64,000 bases of DNA from Corynebacterium lubricantis DSM 45231 (GCF_000379425.1 NZ_KB902226.1:1-64000); one strand, 5' to 3'. Positions 8,657 to 21,426 are shown, counted from the stretch's first letter. The notes: generated by a model not told the origin, from the letters alone. Made by a program: numbers and translations.

Positions 8657-9397
8657 GTGTCATATCAGTCCAACCGAAGAAGCAGGCGCTCTTCCTCCGA
8701 GTTTGAGGGGCTCCCTCTTTACTCCAGTATCGGAATCATCGTTGCTGCTCTGCTGACCGGTTTATTGATTAGCTGGTTTTATCATTCGCTCGGCTGGCCG
8801 TTCCTCGCTCTGTTTGTTGTCGCGAGTGTCGTGGCAACTTTGCTGACGAATCCGAAGAACCTCTATATCGTGGTCATCTCCATTCCCATTTTGTTCGCGG
8901 TGTTCTTAGTCATCACCGGCTGGGTGGTGAACTGGGCCGACTTGCCCGATTATGGAGATCCGTTCTCGACGACCTCGATTTTGATGTCGGTCTACCCCTT
9001 AGTCCAGCACTTCCCAGTGCTGTTGGTGACTTTTTTGGGTTGCGCTGCAATCGCAGTGGTCCGGGTGTGGTTACTCAAGCGGTACAACAAGGTCTCAGCA
9101 GAAAAAGAAATGTCGGATCGCCAGCGGATTTCGCGGGAAAACCGCGAAACCCGGCGCACCAGCCAGCGCGCCCGCGAACAGACCAGCCAGGTCTCGGTTC
9201 AAGAGCTCATTGATCGCCGAAATCAAACCGTCTATCAGCCACCGCGTCGAACCCAACGGACTAATCGGTCCGAACAATCCCAGGCACCCGAAAGCCGCGG
9301 CACTACTCGTCGCCCTGTGGACCGTTTAGACAATAAAAAACCCCGCCAAGACCGGTCTCCCGGTCATCGGCTGGGCGATGATATCTACGGCGACTAG
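8657..9397 (+). CDS. DUF6542 membrane protein
   Basis: A 246-residue actinobacterial protein. The first third carries three to four membrane spans (SSIGIIVAALLTGLLISW, PFLALFVVASVVATLL, LYIVVISIPILFAVFLVITGWVV and HFPVLLVTFLGCAAIAVVRVWLL), matching the DUF6542 pattern found beside ispH in actinobacteria. The remainder is a highly charged, Arg/Gln-rich disordered tail. Function is unknown. GTG at 8657 was chosen because upstream in-frame sequence has no better start. The stop is only 10 nt from the convergent ispH stop, with no obvious terminator in between. Confidence 0.8.
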   Translation: MSYQSNRRSRRSSSEFEGLPLYSSIGIIVAALLTGLLISWFYHSLGWPFLALFVVASVVATLLTNPKNLYIVVISIPILFAVFLVITGWVVNWADLPDYGDPFSTTSILMSVYPLVQHFPVLLVTFLGCAAIAVVRVWLLKRYNKVSAEKEMSDRQRISRENRETRRTSQRAREQTSQVSVQELIDRRNQTVYQPPRRTQRTNRSEQSQAPESRGTTRRPVDRLDNKKPRQDRSPGHRLGDDIYGD

Positions 9398-9407
9398 CCC
9401 GTGGATC

Positions 9408-10373
9408 TTAGGTGCGCGCTGGACGCAGATCGCGTGGCAGCGAGAAAGAAATCGTCTCGGTGGTCGTGGTGACCTGCTCGACGTTGCTGTAGCCACGCTC
9501 GTCGAGCCACTCGACGACCTCACGCACGAGGATCTCAGGCACTGACGCACCGGAAGTAACTCCCACGGTGGTGACTCCCTCGAGCCAAGCTTCATCGATC
9601 TGGGTGGCGTAGTCCACCAGATGCGAGTCATCCGCGCCCGCGTCGAGAGCAACCTCGACAAGGCGCTTCGAGTTAGAGGAGTTCTGAGAACCCACGACGA
9701 TCATCAACTCGACCTTTTCGGCGATAGCCTTGACCGCCTGCTGGCGATTCTGAGTGGCGTAGCAAATGTCGTCGCTTGGTGGATCTTCCAGGTTCGGGTA
9801 CTTCTCACGCAGCTTCTTCACAATCTCCATGGTTTCATCCACGGACAAGGTGGTCTGAGAGAGCCACACCAGTTTCTGGTCTTCCGCGAAATCCGGAGCC
9901 GAATCCACGCCTTCCACACCATCGATCAGGTGCGTAATCTCTGGGGCCTCGCCTGCGGTACCTTCGACCTCTTCGTGGCCTTCGTGGCCAACAAGCAGAA
10001 TCTGGTAGCCGTCACGGGCGAAGCGCTTAGCTTCGTTGTGCACCTTCGTCACCAGCGGACAGGAAGCATCGAGGGTCTGTTGATTGCGCGAGAGCGCAAG
10101 TTCGCGCACTGCTGGCGAAATGCCGTGAGCCGAAAAGACAAGGTGTGCGCCTTCCGGTGCTTCGTCTGCCTCATCGACGAAAATAACGCCACGCTTCTCC
10201 AGCGTTTCCACGACATACTTGTTGTGGACAATTTCTTTACGCACGTAGATCGGGGCACCGTATTTCTCTAGTGCCTTTTCCACGGTTTCCACCGCGCGAT
10301 CTACGCCAGCACAGTAACCGCGTGGCGCAGCGAGGAGCACGTTCTTGGCTGCGTCATTAATTGTAGAACTCAT
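9408..10373 (-). CDS. ispH: 4-hydroxy-3-methylbut-2-enyl diphosphate reductase (IspH/LytB)
   Basis: Last enzyme of the MEP isoprenoid pathway, reducing HMBPP to IPP and DMAPP with an oxygen-sensitive [4Fe-4S] cluster. The 321-residue length is normal. The three cluster cysteines are visible: C21 in [15 protein letters not shown]105 in [11 protein letters not shown] and C204 in [23 protein letters not shown] and the TSGASVPE motif near the C-terminus are also present. The isoprenoid product feeds the short-chain Z-prenyl synthase encoded 16 kb away. It is divergent from xseA (86 bp between starts). Confidence 0.97.
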   Translation of the reverse strand: MSSTINDAAKNVLLAAPRGYCAGVDRAVETVEKALEKYGAPIYVRKEIVHNKYVVETLEKRGVIFVDEADEAPEGAHLVFSAHGISPAVRELALSRNQQTLDASCPLVTKVHNEAKRFARDGYQILLVGHEGHEEVEGTAGEAPEITHLIDGVEGVDSAPDFAEDQKLVWLSQTTLSVDETMEIVKKLREKYPNLEDPPSDDICYATQNRQQAVKAIAEKVELMIVVGSQNSSNSKRLVEVALDAGADDSHLVDYATQIDEAWLEGVTTVGVTSGASVPEILVREVVEWLDERGYSNVEQVTTTTETISFSLPRDLRPART

Positions 10374-10459
10374 GGATCCCAGCGTATCGAATTGCAGTCT
10401 AAAAGGATAGGCTGGGTGAGTTCAGACGCCCAGTAAATACCGAGTAAGGAGGATCACAG

Positions 10460-11716
10460 GTGGACAATAACGGCACTAAGCCGCCCGCCAGCACATCTGA
10501 GACGCCGTGGCCCGTTCGACGGGTGAATTCCACGGTGAAAGGTTGGATTGAACGACTGGGTTTCTTGTGGGTTGAAGGTCAGCTCACTCAAGTCAATATG
10601 AAGCCAACGTGGAAGTTGTCGTACCTCACGTTGCGCGACACCGAGGAACAAGCGAGTGTCCAACTCACCTGTTCCACGAGTTTGCTGCGCAATATGCCCA
10701 CCCCGCTAAAAGATGGCGACCGCGTTGTTATTCACGGCAAACCAGCATTCTTCGAAGGACGAGGTTCCTTTTCCTTGTGGGCCACCGAGATCCGCCACGT
10801 TGGAGAAGGAGAGCTTCTCGCGCGCATCGAAATGCTCAGGAAGCAGCTCGCTGCGGAAGGGTTATTTGACCCTGCACGCAAGAAGGCACTTCCCTACCTC
10901 CCAAATAAGATCGGACTGATCACTGGGCGTGGTTCTGCGGCAGAGCGCGACGTGCTCTCCGTATCGCAAGATCGCTGGCCCGCGGTGTCCTTCCGTGTGA
11001 TCAACACGGCGGTCCAAGGTGCGAATGCCGTGCCCGAGGTCATCGAAGCGCTGCGCGCATTGGATACAGATCCGGAAGTTGATGTCATTATCATCGCCCG
11101 CGGAGGCGGTTCCGTTGAGGATCTTCTCCCCTTCTCCGAAGAAGCCTTACAGCGCGCCGTTGCTGCTGCGGCAACTCCCGTGGTGTCCGCCATCGGACAC
11201 GAACCCGACAGCCCGGTACTCGACAATGTGGCCGATCTGCGCGCGGCAACGCCAACGGATGCAGCCAAGCGCGTTGTCCCGGACGTTGCCCAGGAGCGCG
11301 CGCTGATCGCAGAGGCCCGCTCACGGATGGCAGCAGCGCTGCGCGGTTGGGTCGAACGAGAACGACGCGGACTCGCAAATGTACGCTCGCGTCCCGTGTT
11401 GGCGAATCCGCTCACACCGATCAATCTGCGCCGCGACGAGTTGGAGCGCGCACGCAATTCTATTCGCCGGGAGCTGACTTACCTCCTGGGGCAGGAAACC
11501 AGCAGAATCCAATCTTTGCGCGCACAGGTGTCGGCATTAGGCCCGTCCGCCACATTGGAACGCGGATACGCGGTTGTGCAGGTGCTGCCGCGGGATCACT
11601 CCGATCCGGAAGTTGTCACAAGCATTGCCCAAGCGCCCCCAGGCTCGCAGCTGCGCATACGAGTCGGCGATGGATCAATTACGGCCGCCGGCATGTCCAC
11701 GTCGCCCGCTGATTAA
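10460..11716 (+). CDS. xseA: Exodeoxyribonuclease VII large subunit
   Basis: Catalytic large subunit of ExoVII, degrading single-stranded DNA from both ends. The 418-residue protein has the N-terminal OB fold (about 15-115, with [16 protein letters not shown] and [18 protein letters not shown]), then the nuclease core with [63 protein letters not shown], and a coiled-coil C-terminus ending in the RGYAVVQ strand. GTG start 10460 has a strong AAGGAGG 7 nt upstream. Followed by xseB after 58 nt, forming the standard operon. Confidence 0.96.
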   Translation: MDNNGTKPPASTSETPWPVRRVNSTVKGWIERLGFLWVEGQLTQVNMKPTWKLSYLTLRDTEEQASVQLTCSTSLLRNMPTPLKDGDRVVIHGKPAFFEGRGSFSLWATEIRHVGEGELLARIEMLRKQLAAEGLFDPARKKALPYLPNKIGLITGRGSAAERDVLSVSQDRWPAVSFRVINTAVQGANAVPEVIEALRALDTDPEVDVIIIARGGGSVEDLLPFSEEALQRAVAAAATPVVSAIGHEPDSPVLDNVADLRAATPTDAAKRVVPDVAQERALIAEARSRMAAALRGWVERERRGLANVRSRPVLANPLTPINLRRDELERARNSIRRELTYLLGQETSRIQSLRAQVSALGPSATLERGYAVVQVLPRDHSDPEVVTSIAQAPPGSQLRIRVGDGSITAAGMSTSPAD

Positions 11717-11774
11717 GTACGCCACGCACCGAAACTGCACGTCCCACGCCCATCACAAAAGGAGATCACACTTT

Positions 11775-12041
11775 ATGTCGGAAAACATTGTTGGCCAAGG
11801 TCAAGCAGGAGAAAACGCCTTCCCCGAGCCTGAATCTTTAACCTATGAGCAAGCACGAGACGAACTCATCGAAACCGTGAAGATTCTCGAACTCGGCCAG
11901 ATGAGCCTGGATGAGTCCCTGAAATACTGGGAACGCGGCGAAGCACTAGCGAAGCGCTGCGAGGTCCTCCTCGATGGCGCCTCTGCCCGCGTTGAGCAAG
12001 CCCTGGGTACAACAAGCCCTGTAGGGGAAGCTACGGAATAG
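11775..12041 (+). CDS. xseB: Exodeoxyribonuclease VII small subunit
   Basis: Small helical subunit that decorates the coiled coil of XseA to make active ExoVII. From ATG 11775 it has 88 residues; the family core is [25 protein letters not shown]... with [24 protein letters not shown]. An in-frame extension to 11574 would overlap xseA deeply and is not credible, whereas AAAGGAGAT sits at the right distance before this ATG. The stop lies 2 nt from the stop of the convergent DUF4245 gene. Confidence 0.93.
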   Translation: MSENIVGQGQAGENAFPEPESLTYEQARDELIETVKILELGQMSLDESLKYWERGEALAKRCEVLLDGASARVEQALGTTSPVGEATE

Positions 12042-12043
12042 CT

Positions 12044-12628
12044 CTAGTCCACCGGCACCGAGGTATTAATCGGTGCCGTGTCGATGGCGGTCGAGATAAG
12101 CTCCTCGAATTCAGCATCAGTACCGGCACCGGTAAAGACCAATCGGACGTCATCGAGATCAACAGCCCACACGTCGCGCACATCGCGTTCTTCGGAGGTG
12201 TATTTCTGCACGTCCTCGCCCGCGATCCGCACAGTGTCGGTGTTCTGGCGTGGGTCTTCGTCGATAGCCTTAATTGCTTCTGTCAGATCAGCGCTAGTTT
12301 GGGTCATCGCCACATACCCGGTGTCTGGCGTCACCCAACCGATCACAGGTGCCGGTTCTCCGCCGATCATCGAACGACGAGCGGAGTTAGTCACCCAGCC
12401 TTCGGGCATCTCAGGGTAGCGCACGGGATACGTCACAGAGCGTGCTTCCATGTCCGTGAAGGTCTTGGCGTCCACTTCCTGGACGGGGCCATTTTCAGGA
12501 GCGCCCGGGTTAAAAGTGCACAACCCCGTAAAGCCCACGGAAACAAACATCACGAGGACGAGCAATCCGATGGACAAAACCATGTCCTGTCCGTCCTGGA
12601 AAATACGGGGTTTCTCTTGTGCAGCCAC
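12044..12628 (-). CDS. DUF4245 domain membrane protein
   Basis: About 194 residues. From GTG 12628 it starts VAAQEKPRIFQDGQDMVLSIG, then one membrane span (LLVLVMFVSVGFTGLC) and an exported domain with TYPVRYPEMPEGWVTNSARR and GWVTPDTGYVAMTQTSAD, characteristic of actinobacterial DUF4245 proteins, which sit next to glpX in mycobacteria too. The start is uncertain: the frame is open upstream to 12712 and no strong ribosome-binding site is visible. Function unknown. Divergent from glpX across about 280 bp. Confidence 0.8.
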   Translation of the reverse strand: MAAQEKPRIFQDGQDMVLSIGLLVLVMFVSVGFTGLCTFNPGAPENGPVQEVDAKTFTDMEARSVTYPVRYPEMPEGWVTNSARRSMIGGEPAPVIGWVTPDTGYVAMTQTSADLTEAIKAIDEDPRQNTDTVRIAGEDVQKYTSEERDVRDVWAVDLDDVRLVFTGAGTDAEFEELISTAIDTAPINTSVPVD

Positions 12629-12908
12629 GCTGGACAGTATTCCATGTCTGCGAGTTTCCACCAACCCACCCCCAAAATCGTGGTGTCTAAGAACGATTCC
12701 CGACAAAAACACATGCCATTAATGGTGACGGTCGGCACATACCCCCAAACGGTACAGAGATTCCACACTCTCGGACACAAAAGTGCCACAATAGTGTGAG
12801 GTTAAGGTGCGCGTTGCTCTCCTCGGAAAGTTACGTGCGCTGCAGACTTTTGTAAGTCTTTCGAATAATCAAATTCAGTACATCAGCAGCTCATCAGGAG
12901 GCCACCGA
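12629..12908. promoter_or_regulatory. Divergent intergenic region DUF4245 / glpX
   Basis: 280 bp without a convincing gene. It contains a perfect 10-bp palindrome CCATTAATGG at 12716-12725, a small hairpin AGACTTTTGTAAGTCT at about 12844-12859 in the glpX leader, and an ideal AGGAGG at 12897-12902 before glpX. No known operator was recognised. Confidence 0.4.
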
Positions 12909-13919
12909 ATGTCCGCGACTTCGCCGGAACGCCCAGACCGCAATCTCGCCATGGAACTAGTACGCGTCACGGAGGCTGCAGCTTTGGCCTCGGGCCGCTG
13001 GGTTGGTCGTGGCAAGAAAAACGAAGGTGACGGAGCCGCTGTTGAGGCGATGCGTCAGATGATCAATTCCGTCAACATGGACGGCGTCATCGTCATCGGC
13101 GAGGGCGAGAAGGACGAAGCGCCGATGCTGTTCAACGGCGAGAACGTCGGAAACGGCGAGGGCGCTGCCGTTGATATCGCGGTCGATCCAGTCGACGGTA
13201 CCCGTCTGATGGCAGAGGGTCGTCCCAACGCGATCTCCGTCATCGCTGCCGCTGAGCGTGGCACGATGTACAACCCGAAGGACGCGTTCTACATGAACAA
13301 GATCGCCACCGGTCCAGAGGCCGCTGGCAAGATCGATATCACCGCTCCTGTCGCACACAACATTGCCGTTGTTGCTAAGGCGAAGGGTGTCACACCTGCT
13401 GACGTCACTGTGGTTGTCCTCGACCGCCCTCGCCACACCCAGCTGGTGAAGGATATCCGCGAGGCAGGCGCGAAGGTGCGTTTCATCATGGACGGCGACG
13501 TCGCAGGTGCAATCGCCACCGCTCAGGCAAATAACTCGATCGACCTTGCAATGGGCATCGGCGGCACCCCAGAGGGTGTCATCACCGCATGTGCCATGAA
13601 GTGCCTCGACGGCGAGATCCAGGGCATGCTGGCACCGCAGTCTGACGAAGAGCGCGAGAAAGTCTTGGCTGCCGGCCACGATCTCTCCCGTGTGCTGACC
13701 CACCACGACCTGGTCACGTCGGATCACTGCTACTTTGCGGCAACCGGCGTCACCAACGGCGACATGTTGCGTGGCGTGTCCTACCGCTCCAACGGCGCAA
13801 CTACCCGCTCCTTGGTCATGCGCTCGAAGTCGGGCACCGTCCGCCACATCGAGAGCCTGCACAAGCTGGCAAAGCTGCAGGAATACTCCGTTGTTGATTA
13901 CTCGGAGCCACTAGACTAA
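12909..13919 (+). CDS. glpX: Fructose-1,6-bisphosphatase class II (GlpX)
   Basis: Gluconeogenic FBPase of class II, hydrolysing fructose-1,6-bisphosphate to fructose-6-phosphate with divalent metal and inhibited by lithium in the family. From ATG 12909 the protein has 336 residues, normal for actinobacteria. Motifs: [24 protein letters not shown] (metal-binding acidic residues) and [12 protein letters not shown] with D93/D96, the inositol-phosphatase-type signature; [16 protein letters not shown] follows. An upstream in-frame ATG/GTG region back to 12807 lacks family similarity, while AGGAGG lies 6 nt before 12909. A hairpin follows the stop before fumC. Confidence 0.96.
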   Translation: MSATSPERPDRNLAMELVRVTEAAALASGRWVGRGKKNEGDGAAVEAMRQMINSVNMDGVIVIGEGEKDEAPMLFNGENVGNGEGAAVDIAVDPVDGTRLMAEGRPNAISVIAAAERGTMYNPKDAFYMNKIATGPEAAGKIDITAPVAHNIAVVAKAKGVTPADVTVVVLDRPRHTQLVKDIREAGAKVRFIMDGDVAGAIATAQANNSIDLAMGIGGTPEGVITACAMKCLDGEIQGMLAPQSDEEREKVLAAGHDLSRVLTHHDLVTSDHCYFAATGVTNGDMLRGVSYRSNGATTRSLVMRSKSGTVRHIESLHKLAKLQEYSVVDYSEPLD

Positions 13920-13956
13920 TCACCTGTCAAAATGTGGTGGCGCAAGTCGGCTACCC

Positions 13957-13982
13957 TTGGTAGTGCGTTATTGCACTACCAA
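13957..13982 (+). terminator. Hairpin between glpX and fumC
   Basis: Perfect 10-bp inverted repeat TTGGTAGTGC / GCACTACCAA with loop GTTATT, 37 nt after the glpX stop. It is followed by AAAAATC rather than a T run, so it may be a weak terminator, an mRNA 3'-stabilising hairpin or an operator for fumC. Confidence 0.5.
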
Positions 13983-14025
13983 AAATCTCACACAATCAGA
14001 TCACTTCGAAAGTAAGGAATAGTAA

Positions 14026-15426
14026 ATGACCGAGCAGGAATTCCGCATCGAACACGACACCATGGGTGAAGTTAAGGTTCCAGTCGACGCTCTGTGGCGT
14101 GCACAGACCCAGCGTGCGGTGGAGAACTTCCCAATTTCTGGTCGCGGCCTCGAATCTGCACAGATTCGCGCCCTCGGCCTGCTCAAGGCTGCATGTGCTC
14201 AGGTGAACAAGGATTCCGGCGCTCTTGATGCAGCGAAGGCTGACGCCATCATTGCAGCGGGCAAGGAAATCGCAGAGGGCGTCCACGACGACCAGTTCCC
14301 AATCGACGTCTTCCAGACCGGTTCCGGTACTTCTTCCAACATGAACACCAACGAGGTCATCGCTTCTCTGGCGAAGCAGAAGGGTGTAGAGATTCACCCG
14401 AACGATGACGTCAACATGGGTCAGTCCTCCAACGACACCTTCCCAACCGCAACCCACGTTGCTGCTACCGAAGCTGCTGTCAACGACCTCATCCCAGGCC
14501 TGAAGGTGCTCCAGGAGTCCCTGCAGAACAAGGCAAACGAGTGGAAAGAGGTCGTCAAGTCCGGCCGTACCCACCTCATGGACGCAGTTCCAGTTACCTT
14601 GGGCCAGGAGTTCGGCGGCTACGCACGCCAGATCGAGCTAGGCATCGAGCGCATCGAAGCTACCCTGCCTCGCCTCGGCGAGCTCGCAATCGGCGGCACT
14701 GCAACCGGTACCGGCCTGAACACCCCAGCTGACTTCGGTGCAAAGGTCACCGAGGAACTGAAGAACCTCGCCGGTGTCCAGGAGCTCTCCGAAGCAAAGA
14801 ACCACTTCGAGGCACAGGCTAACCGCGACGCTCTCGTCGAGTTCTCCGGCGCAATGCGCGTCGTCGCTGTCTCCTTCTACAAGATCGCCAACGACATCCG
14901 CCTGATGGGTTCCGGCCCACTGACCGGCTTCGGCGAGATCCACCTGCCTGACCTGCAGCCAGGTTCCTCCATCATGCCAGGCAAGGTCAACCCAGTTCTG
15001 TGTGAGACTGCCACCCAGGTGTCCGCTCAGGTCATCGGCAACGACGCAGCCATTGCATTCGGTGGTTCCCAGGGTCAGTTCGAGCTCAACGTGTTCATCC
15101 CAGTGATGGCTCGCAACGTGCTTGAGTCTTCTCGCCTGCTGGCTAACACCGCGCGTCAGTTCGCTACCAAGCTGGTCGACGGCATCGAGCCAAACATCGA
15201 GCGCATGCAGACTTTGGCTGAGTCTTCCCCGTCCATCGTGACCCCGCTGAACTCGGCAATCGGTTACGAGAACGCAGCTAAGGTCGCCAAGGCCGCGCTC
15301 GCAGAGGGCAAGACCATCCGCCAGACTGTCATCGACATGGGCTTCGTCGACGGCACCACCCTCACCGAGGAAGAGCTGGACCGTCGCCTCGACGTGCTCA
15401 GCATGGCCAACACGGACCGCGATTAA
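14026..15426 (+). CDS. fumC: Fumarate hydratase class II
   Basis: TCA-cycle fumarase converting fumarate to L-malate; class II (iron-independent, homotetramer). The 466-residue length is standard. Motifs: [48 protein letters not shown] and the superfamily signature [12 protein letters not shown] with the catalytic Ser region at 313-317. Codon use is noticeably biased (GGC, CTG/CTC, ACC), suggesting high expression. ATG 14026 follows AAGGAATAGTAA. A terminator follows. Confidence 0.97.
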   Translation: MTEQEFRIEHDTMGEVKVPVDALWRAQTQRAVENFPISGRGLESAQIRALGLLKAACAQVNKDSGALDAAKADAIIAAGKEIAEGVHDDQFPIDVFQTGSGTSSNMNTNEVIASLAKQKGVEIHPNDDVNMGQSSNDTFPTATHVAATEAAVNDLIPGLKVLQESLQNKANEWKEVVKSGRTHLMDAVPVTLGQEFGGYARQIELGIERIEATLPRLGELAIGGTATGTGLNTPADFGAKVTEELKNLAGVQELSEAKNHFEAQANRDALVEFSGAMRVVAVSFYKIANDIRLMGSGPLTGFGEIHLPDLQPGSSIMPGKVNPVLCETATQVSAQVIGNDAAIAFGGSQGQFELNVFIPVMARNVLESSRLLANTARQFATKLVDGIEPNIERMQTLAESSPSIVTPLNSAIGYENAAKVAKAALAEGKTIRQTVIDMGFVDGTTLTEEELDRRLDVLSMANTDRD

Positions 15427-15453
15427 TTTCACCAGGTTCGACTAACTAAAGGG

Positions 15454-15486
15454 AGCCGGCCCGAGGGATGTCCCCGGGCCGGTTTA
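15454..15486 (+). terminator. Intrinsic terminator after fumC
   Basis: GC-rich stem CCGGCCCG / CGGGCCGG (15456-15463 with 15475-15482) with an 11-nt loop and a short TTTAG tail, 27 nt after the fumC stop. Confidence 0.75.
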
Positions 15487-15490
15487 GCAT

Positions 15491-16015
15491 ATGAGTGACT
15501 CATTTTCAGACGTAAATAATTCCACCGGCTCCAATCGCCCCGTGGTCGCCGGTGGCATTATTGTGCTCATCGTCGCCGTGATCGCTGCCATCGCGGCAGG
15601 TGGGATCGCTTTTTCGCGTAACGACGACAGCGCCTCCGCCACTCCGGAAACCGTGACAGTCACGGCGACCCCGGAAACCCCTGGCGCCTCTCCAGATGCA
15701 CCACCGGAGGGAACGTATGTTGGCGAAGTCCAAAGTGTCGCCGAGGAAACTGCAGGGTCGCGCTGGCAGGCTGTGGCAACTTTTGGCGGCGATACCGCCA
15801 TGATTGTCTACCCTGACCAGGGCTGTGCGGTGTCGCTGCAGCCACTCACCGACGAGCTGTATTCGTCCACCGCGTTGACGAAGGGCTGTTCCGGCACCGA
15901 GGGCGCCTGGAAAATCTCCGTCCCAGAGTCCGGCTTGGTCGACGTGGTCTATTCCATAGGCGGCATCGACCAGGTCGAAGGGACCCTATCCTTCGGGGTT
16001 CCCGTCGAACCTTAG
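15491..16015 (+). CDS. Membrane-anchored exported protein, function unknown
   Basis: A 174-residue protein with a short cytoplasmic N-terminus, one membrane span (VVAGGIIVLIVAVIAAIAAGGIAF, residues about 18-41), a Thr/Pro/Ala-rich linker (ATPETVTVTATPETPGASPD) and a C-terminal exported domain with two cysteines (C116 and C137) that could form a disulphide. No family recognised. It starts 5 nt after the fumC terminator loop region and its last 30 nt overlap the convergent gene. ATG 15491 has weak Shine-Dalgarno sequence. Confidence 0.65.
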   Translation: MSDSFSDVNNSTGSNRPVVAGGIIVLIVAVIAAIAAGGIAFSRNDDSASATPETVTVTATPETPGASPDAPPEGTYVGEVQSVAEETAGSRWQAVATFGGDTAMIVYPDQGCAVSLQPLTDELYSSTALTKGCSGTEGAWKISVPESGLVDVVYSIGGIDQVEGTLSFGVPVEP

Positions 16016-16981
16016 AAGGCGCGTGAGGTAATCGTTCGGAGTAATCACGATTGCCCTGGCCTCTTGGTCGAACGAGGACAGCGTATCCACGTGACCCTCG
16101 TGCCAGAAGTGCAACAGGCGAGACAGTGGCTGCCTGGTTGGGTACGTCACTGCCACTTTGGCCATGTGGTTTAAGGAAGCCACCAGTTCCTCGCCTTCAC
16201 CCACAGGTGAGACGAGGATCGTGCCATGTGCGGGGATGGCAAATAGCAGCCCCTTATCTCGCGGAATCCGCGGAGCAAAGGTATCCAGGACGAGTTCTAA
16301 TTCCGTCGCAGCCGACGCGAGCTCGGAACCGACCGCCTCGATGGCGACGACGCCACCACCGTGATCCGAGACCTGCACGTCGAACGTCGATTCAATGTCT
16401 GCGCGCAGGTTCACGCTGGCCGCATGGCGCAGCGTCTCGGGATCGTCGATACGCGAAAGGGCATCATCCGACATCGTCTTAAATCCTTGACCTGTATCCA
16501 AGACGATGGTTGTGGCGGTATCGCTTGTAAACGTGCCCTGGCCGTCCTCGACAGAGACGAGACGTGGGCGCAAAGACGCATACACGGAGGCGGTTTCAGA
16601 GCCCTGGCCCTGGGGACTAGCCAACATCTGATCGACTAATGATGTGGCGATCCGCTGCGATGCCTTCGGGTGCACGCTTGAGCCGAGCTGCCGGACCGCA
16701 CCGGAAACATCCGCGCTGACCTTCCCCAACCGAGGATGGTCGAGCAGAATCATCCTGCCGTTGATGCGGATTGCAGCCCCGCGCTGCTCCGCAGCTTTGC
16801 GAAGCTCTGTGCGCAGATCGTTCGCCTTTTCCCGGTCAAGGCCTGGGAAGTTGGCGTCAGGCTCTGCGGGTTTTCGCCGGGAAGGACCAAAGAATCGCAC
16901 GTGTGCACCTACTTTCTTTTGCCAACCAGCGTAGACGTTACCTGACAATTGTGAAAGATGAGCCGTGGTGGCGACGTCCAT
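15986..16981 (-). CDS. Conserved hypothetical soluble protein
   Basis: About 331 residues, with no signal or membrane segment. The N-terminal part contains GWQKKVGAHVRFFGPSRRKP and a helical region; the middle has two similar-looking stretches around ILLDHPRLGKVSADVSGAV and TTIVLDTGQGFKTMSDDALS; the C-terminus has LLFAIPAHGTILVSPVGEGEEL and a final helix bundle. I do not recognise the family; there is a vague resemblance to DUF1444-like proteins. The start could be ATG 16981 or GTG 16984. The 3' end overlaps the preceding plus-strand gene by 30 nt. It is divergent from the TetR gene. Confidence 0.6.
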   Translation of the reverse strand: MDVATTAHLSQLSGNVYAGWQKKVGAHVRFFGPSRRKPAEPDANFPGLDREKANDLRTELRKAAEQRGAAIRINGRMILLDHPRLGKVSADVSGAVRQLGSSVHPKASQRIATSLVDQMLASPQGQGSETASVYASLRPRLVSVEDGQGTFTSDTATTIVLDTGQGFKTMSDDALSRIDDPETLRHAASVNLRADIESTFDVQVSDHGGGVVAIEAVGSELASAATELELVLDTFAPRIPRDKGLLFAIPAHGTILVSPVGEGEELVASLNHMAKVAVTYPTRQPLSRLLHFWHEGHVDTLSSFDQEARAIVITPNDYLTRLLRFDGNPEG

Positions 16982-17050
16982 CACATTCGCTTTGTTGAGA
17001 GATCATCATCTTACCGCAGTAAACTGGACAAATATTGCACCGGGTGTAAC

Positions 17051-19242
<2,192 letters not shown>

Positions 19243-19271
19243 GTGGAAGAGGACTTTCCCACTCCACAATG

Positions 19272-19305
19272 AAGTACCCCAGGCGATTTGCCTGGGGTAC
19301 TTTTT
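19272..19305. terminator. Bidirectional terminator between MFS exporter and GNAT gene
   Basis: Perfect 13-bp stem AAGTACCCCAGGC / GCCTGGGGTACTT, loop GATTT, followed on the plus strand by TTTTT. On the minus strand the stem is preceded by ACGACGAAA, see the motif finding. Confidence 0.9.
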
Positions 19306-19327
19306 CGTCGTAGTTAGACCTTGTTTG

Positions 19328-19885
19328 TTAAACCTCGTAGTTGGGGGCGGTGATTTCTTTCTCTTCCGGTTTCGGCAAGAGTTTTTCGTACACGTCGGTA
19401 TCGCGCCACTGCCCTGCATATTCGCCGTAGGTCATCTTCGCGAGGTGGCGGTAGGTGCCCACCTTCTCAAATCCGCGGGACATATGCAGCTTTGCGGAGC
19501 CTTCATTCTCCGGGAATACCCAGGAGTGAATCGCCCATTTGTCTAGCTCTTGGCACACTTCAATGAGGCGGTCAAGGAGCGCACCGGCGACTCCCCTGCC
19601 CTGGGCATCCGGGTGGATGTAAATGGAGTCTTCGACAACGCCATGAAAGACGCTTCGCGACGACGCCGGCGCCGCTGAAACCCAGCCGATTACCTTGTCG
19701 TCGTCATCTTCTTCAACGGCGACGTAGACGGTTTCCATGATCTTGGACCTTGTGAATCTCTCCCACGTAGGCCCTTGAGTTTCATAAGTAGCATTACCTG
19801 TTTCGAGGCCCATTTGGTAGATCGCACGCACCTGGGGATAGTCCTCCGGGCGCACTGGTCGAAGATTGAAGCCAGCCTTGGTCAT
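19328..19885 (-). CDS. GNAT family N-acetyltransferase (Pat/phosphinothricin-type)
   Basis: A 185-residue GNAT protein from ATG 19885. It begins FNLRPVRPEDYPQVRAIYQMGLETGNATYET, then contains GWVSAAPASSRSVFHGVVEDSIYIHPDAQGRGVAGALL, the pattern of the L-phosphinothricin/methionine-derivative acetyltransferase branch; the acetyl-CoA loop is AQGRGVAGAL. GFEKVGTYRHLAKMTYGEY is the typical C-terminal region. A role in detoxifying amino-acid analogues (methionine sulfone or sulfoximine type) is plausible but inferred. TTG nine nt upstream is an alternative start. The C-terminal tail KPEEKEITAPNYEV is extra. Confidence 0.85.
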   Translation of the reverse strand: MTKAGFNLRPVRPEDYPQVRAIYQMGLETGNATYETQGPTWERFTRSKIMETVYVAVEEDDDDKVIGWVSAAPASSRSVFHGVVEDSIYIHPDAQGRGVAGALLDRLIEVCQELDKWAIHSWVFPENEGSAKLHMSRGFEKVGTYRHLAKMTYGEYAGQWRDTDVYEKLLPKPEEKEITAPNYEV

Positions 19886-19955
19886 AACTCCCAATTTTTA
19901 CCCCAACGTTGAAAGTCGCGCAAAATATTCGCAGCCAGCGAACGCTCGCGTGGGT

Positions 19956-21308
19956 TTAGTGTCCGTCTTCTAAGAGATCCGTGACCAATTCCGCGATCGC
20001 CGAGCGCTCCGAACGGTTCAGCGTGATGTGCGCGAAAAGCTCATTGCCCTTCAACTTCTCAATTACGGCCTGGACACCATCGTGACGGCCAACGCGCAGG
20101 TTGTCGCGCTGCGCGACGTCGTGAGTCAGGATGACGCGAGAACCGCGGCCCAGGCGAGACAGCACCGTGAGCAAGACGTTGCGTTCCAACGACTGCGCTT
20201 CGTCGACGATGACAAAAGTGTCGTGGAGACTGCGGCCTCGAATGTGTGTGAGTGGCAACACCTCGAGCAGACCGCGCGCCATGACTTCTTCCATGACGTT
20301 GTCGGACACCACACCCTCGAGTGTGTCGTAGACGGCCTGCGCCCACGGATTCATCTTCTCGGTTTCGCTGCCTGGGAGGTAGCCCAGGTTCTGCCCGCCT
20401 ACGGCATAGAGCGGGCGGAACACGACGATGCGCTTGTGCTCCCCGCGCTCGAGCACAGCTTCGAGGCCAGCGCACAGAGCTAGGGCCGATTTACCGGTGC
20501 CGGCGCGGCCACCGATGGACACAATACCCACGCTGTTATCGGTGAGGAGATCGAGCGCGATCCGCTGTTCCGCGGAGCGACCATTCAAGCCGAAGGCGTT
20601 TGTGTCACCGCGAACGAGGCGAACACCGCCGTTGGGTGCCACACGGCCAAGTGCCGATTGCGTGCCAGCGTTTAAGGTGACACCGCAGTGCACGGGCAAG
20701 TCATCGGTGTCGATGGCAAGGAAACCGGTGGCGAAGAGTTCGTCGATGTCTTCCCCGGACACCTCGAGCTCTGCCATGCCGGTGTAGCCGGTCAGGACGA
20801 CATCTTGCGCACGGTATTCGTCGGCAGCAAGACCCACCGTGCCGGCTTTGACGCGCAGCGGAACGTCTTTGGTCACGAGCACGACATCATTGCCCTCGTG
20901 CATCAGGTTGAGCGCACAGGCGAGGATGCGGTGATCGCCCTCGGTGCCCCGGAATGCCACTGGAAGCAGTGACTGGTCTTGGTGGTTCAGTTCCACCCGG
21001 ACCAAGCCGCCGTCCACGTTGACTGGAACGGGCTGGTCAAGGCGGTCGTAGTCCAGGCGAAGCTCTTCTAATAAACGAAGAGCTTGGCGGGCGAACCAGC
21101 CAAGCTCTGGGTGATGACGTTTTGCTTCCAACTCAGTAATGACCACAAGCGGGAGTACTACGTGGTGTTCTGCGAACTTCCGAAGCGCCCAGGGGTCTGA
21201 CAGCAGCACCGAGGTATCTAGTACGTATGTCTTCACCCCCGTCTGGTTTTCCGTGACATCTGAGACATCTGGAGTGAATTCGCGTTCGGTGACAGTTGGT
21301 TCAAACAT
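19956..21308 (-). CDS. phoH2: PIN-PhoH fusion protein (PhoH2), RNA helicase/ribonuclease-type
   Basis: Fusion of a VapC-like PIN ribonuclease domain (residues about 26-150; [17 protein letters not shown] with D31, [10 protein letters not shown], and the downstream acidic [11 protein letters not shown]) and a PhoH ATPase domain (about 240-450). Walker [11 protein letters not shown] carries K273; [13 protein letters not shown] is the Walker B region and [20 protein letters not shown] follows. In mycobacteria PhoH2 lies close to glyA, as here. It is thought to unwind and cleave RNA. ATG 21308 has an upstream purine tract (AGGGGAGC). Confidence 0.93.
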   Translation of the reverse strand: MFEPTVTEREFTPDVSDVTENQTGVKTYVLDTSVLLSDPWALRKFAEHHVVLPLVVITELEAKRHHPELGWFARQALRLLEELRLDYDRLDQPVPVNVDGGLVRVELNHQDQSLLPVAFRGTEGDHRILACALNLMHEGNDVVLVTKDVPLRVKAGTVGLAADEYRAQDVVLTGYTGMAELEVSGEDIDELFATGFLAIDTDDLPVHCGVTLNAGTQSALGRVAPNGGVRLVRGDTNAFGLNGRSAEQRIALDLLTDNSVGIVSIGGRAGTGKSALALCAGLEAVLERGEHKRIVVFRPLYAVGGQNLGYLPGSETEKMNPWAQAVYDTLEGVVSDNVMEEVMARGLLEVLPLTHIRGRSLHDTFVIVDEAQSLERNVLLTVLSRLGRGSRVILTHDVAQRDNLRVGRHDGVQAVIEKLKGNELFAHITLNRSERSAIAELVTDLLEDGH

Positions 21309-21426
21309 GGGCTTGCTCCCCTAGTCGGCTGCTGTTCGGTAATAGCTCGATGATTTTCCGGACAACCCCGACGGTAGGGAAGCAAGGTGTAAATTACATT
21401 GTTGGAAGATGAACTTTTGCTTACGA

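Noticed and set aside
12716..12725. CCATTAATGG palindrome upstream of glpX as an operator
   Set aside because: Ten bases of symmetry occur often by chance in AT-containing intergenic DNA and no known regulator motif fits.
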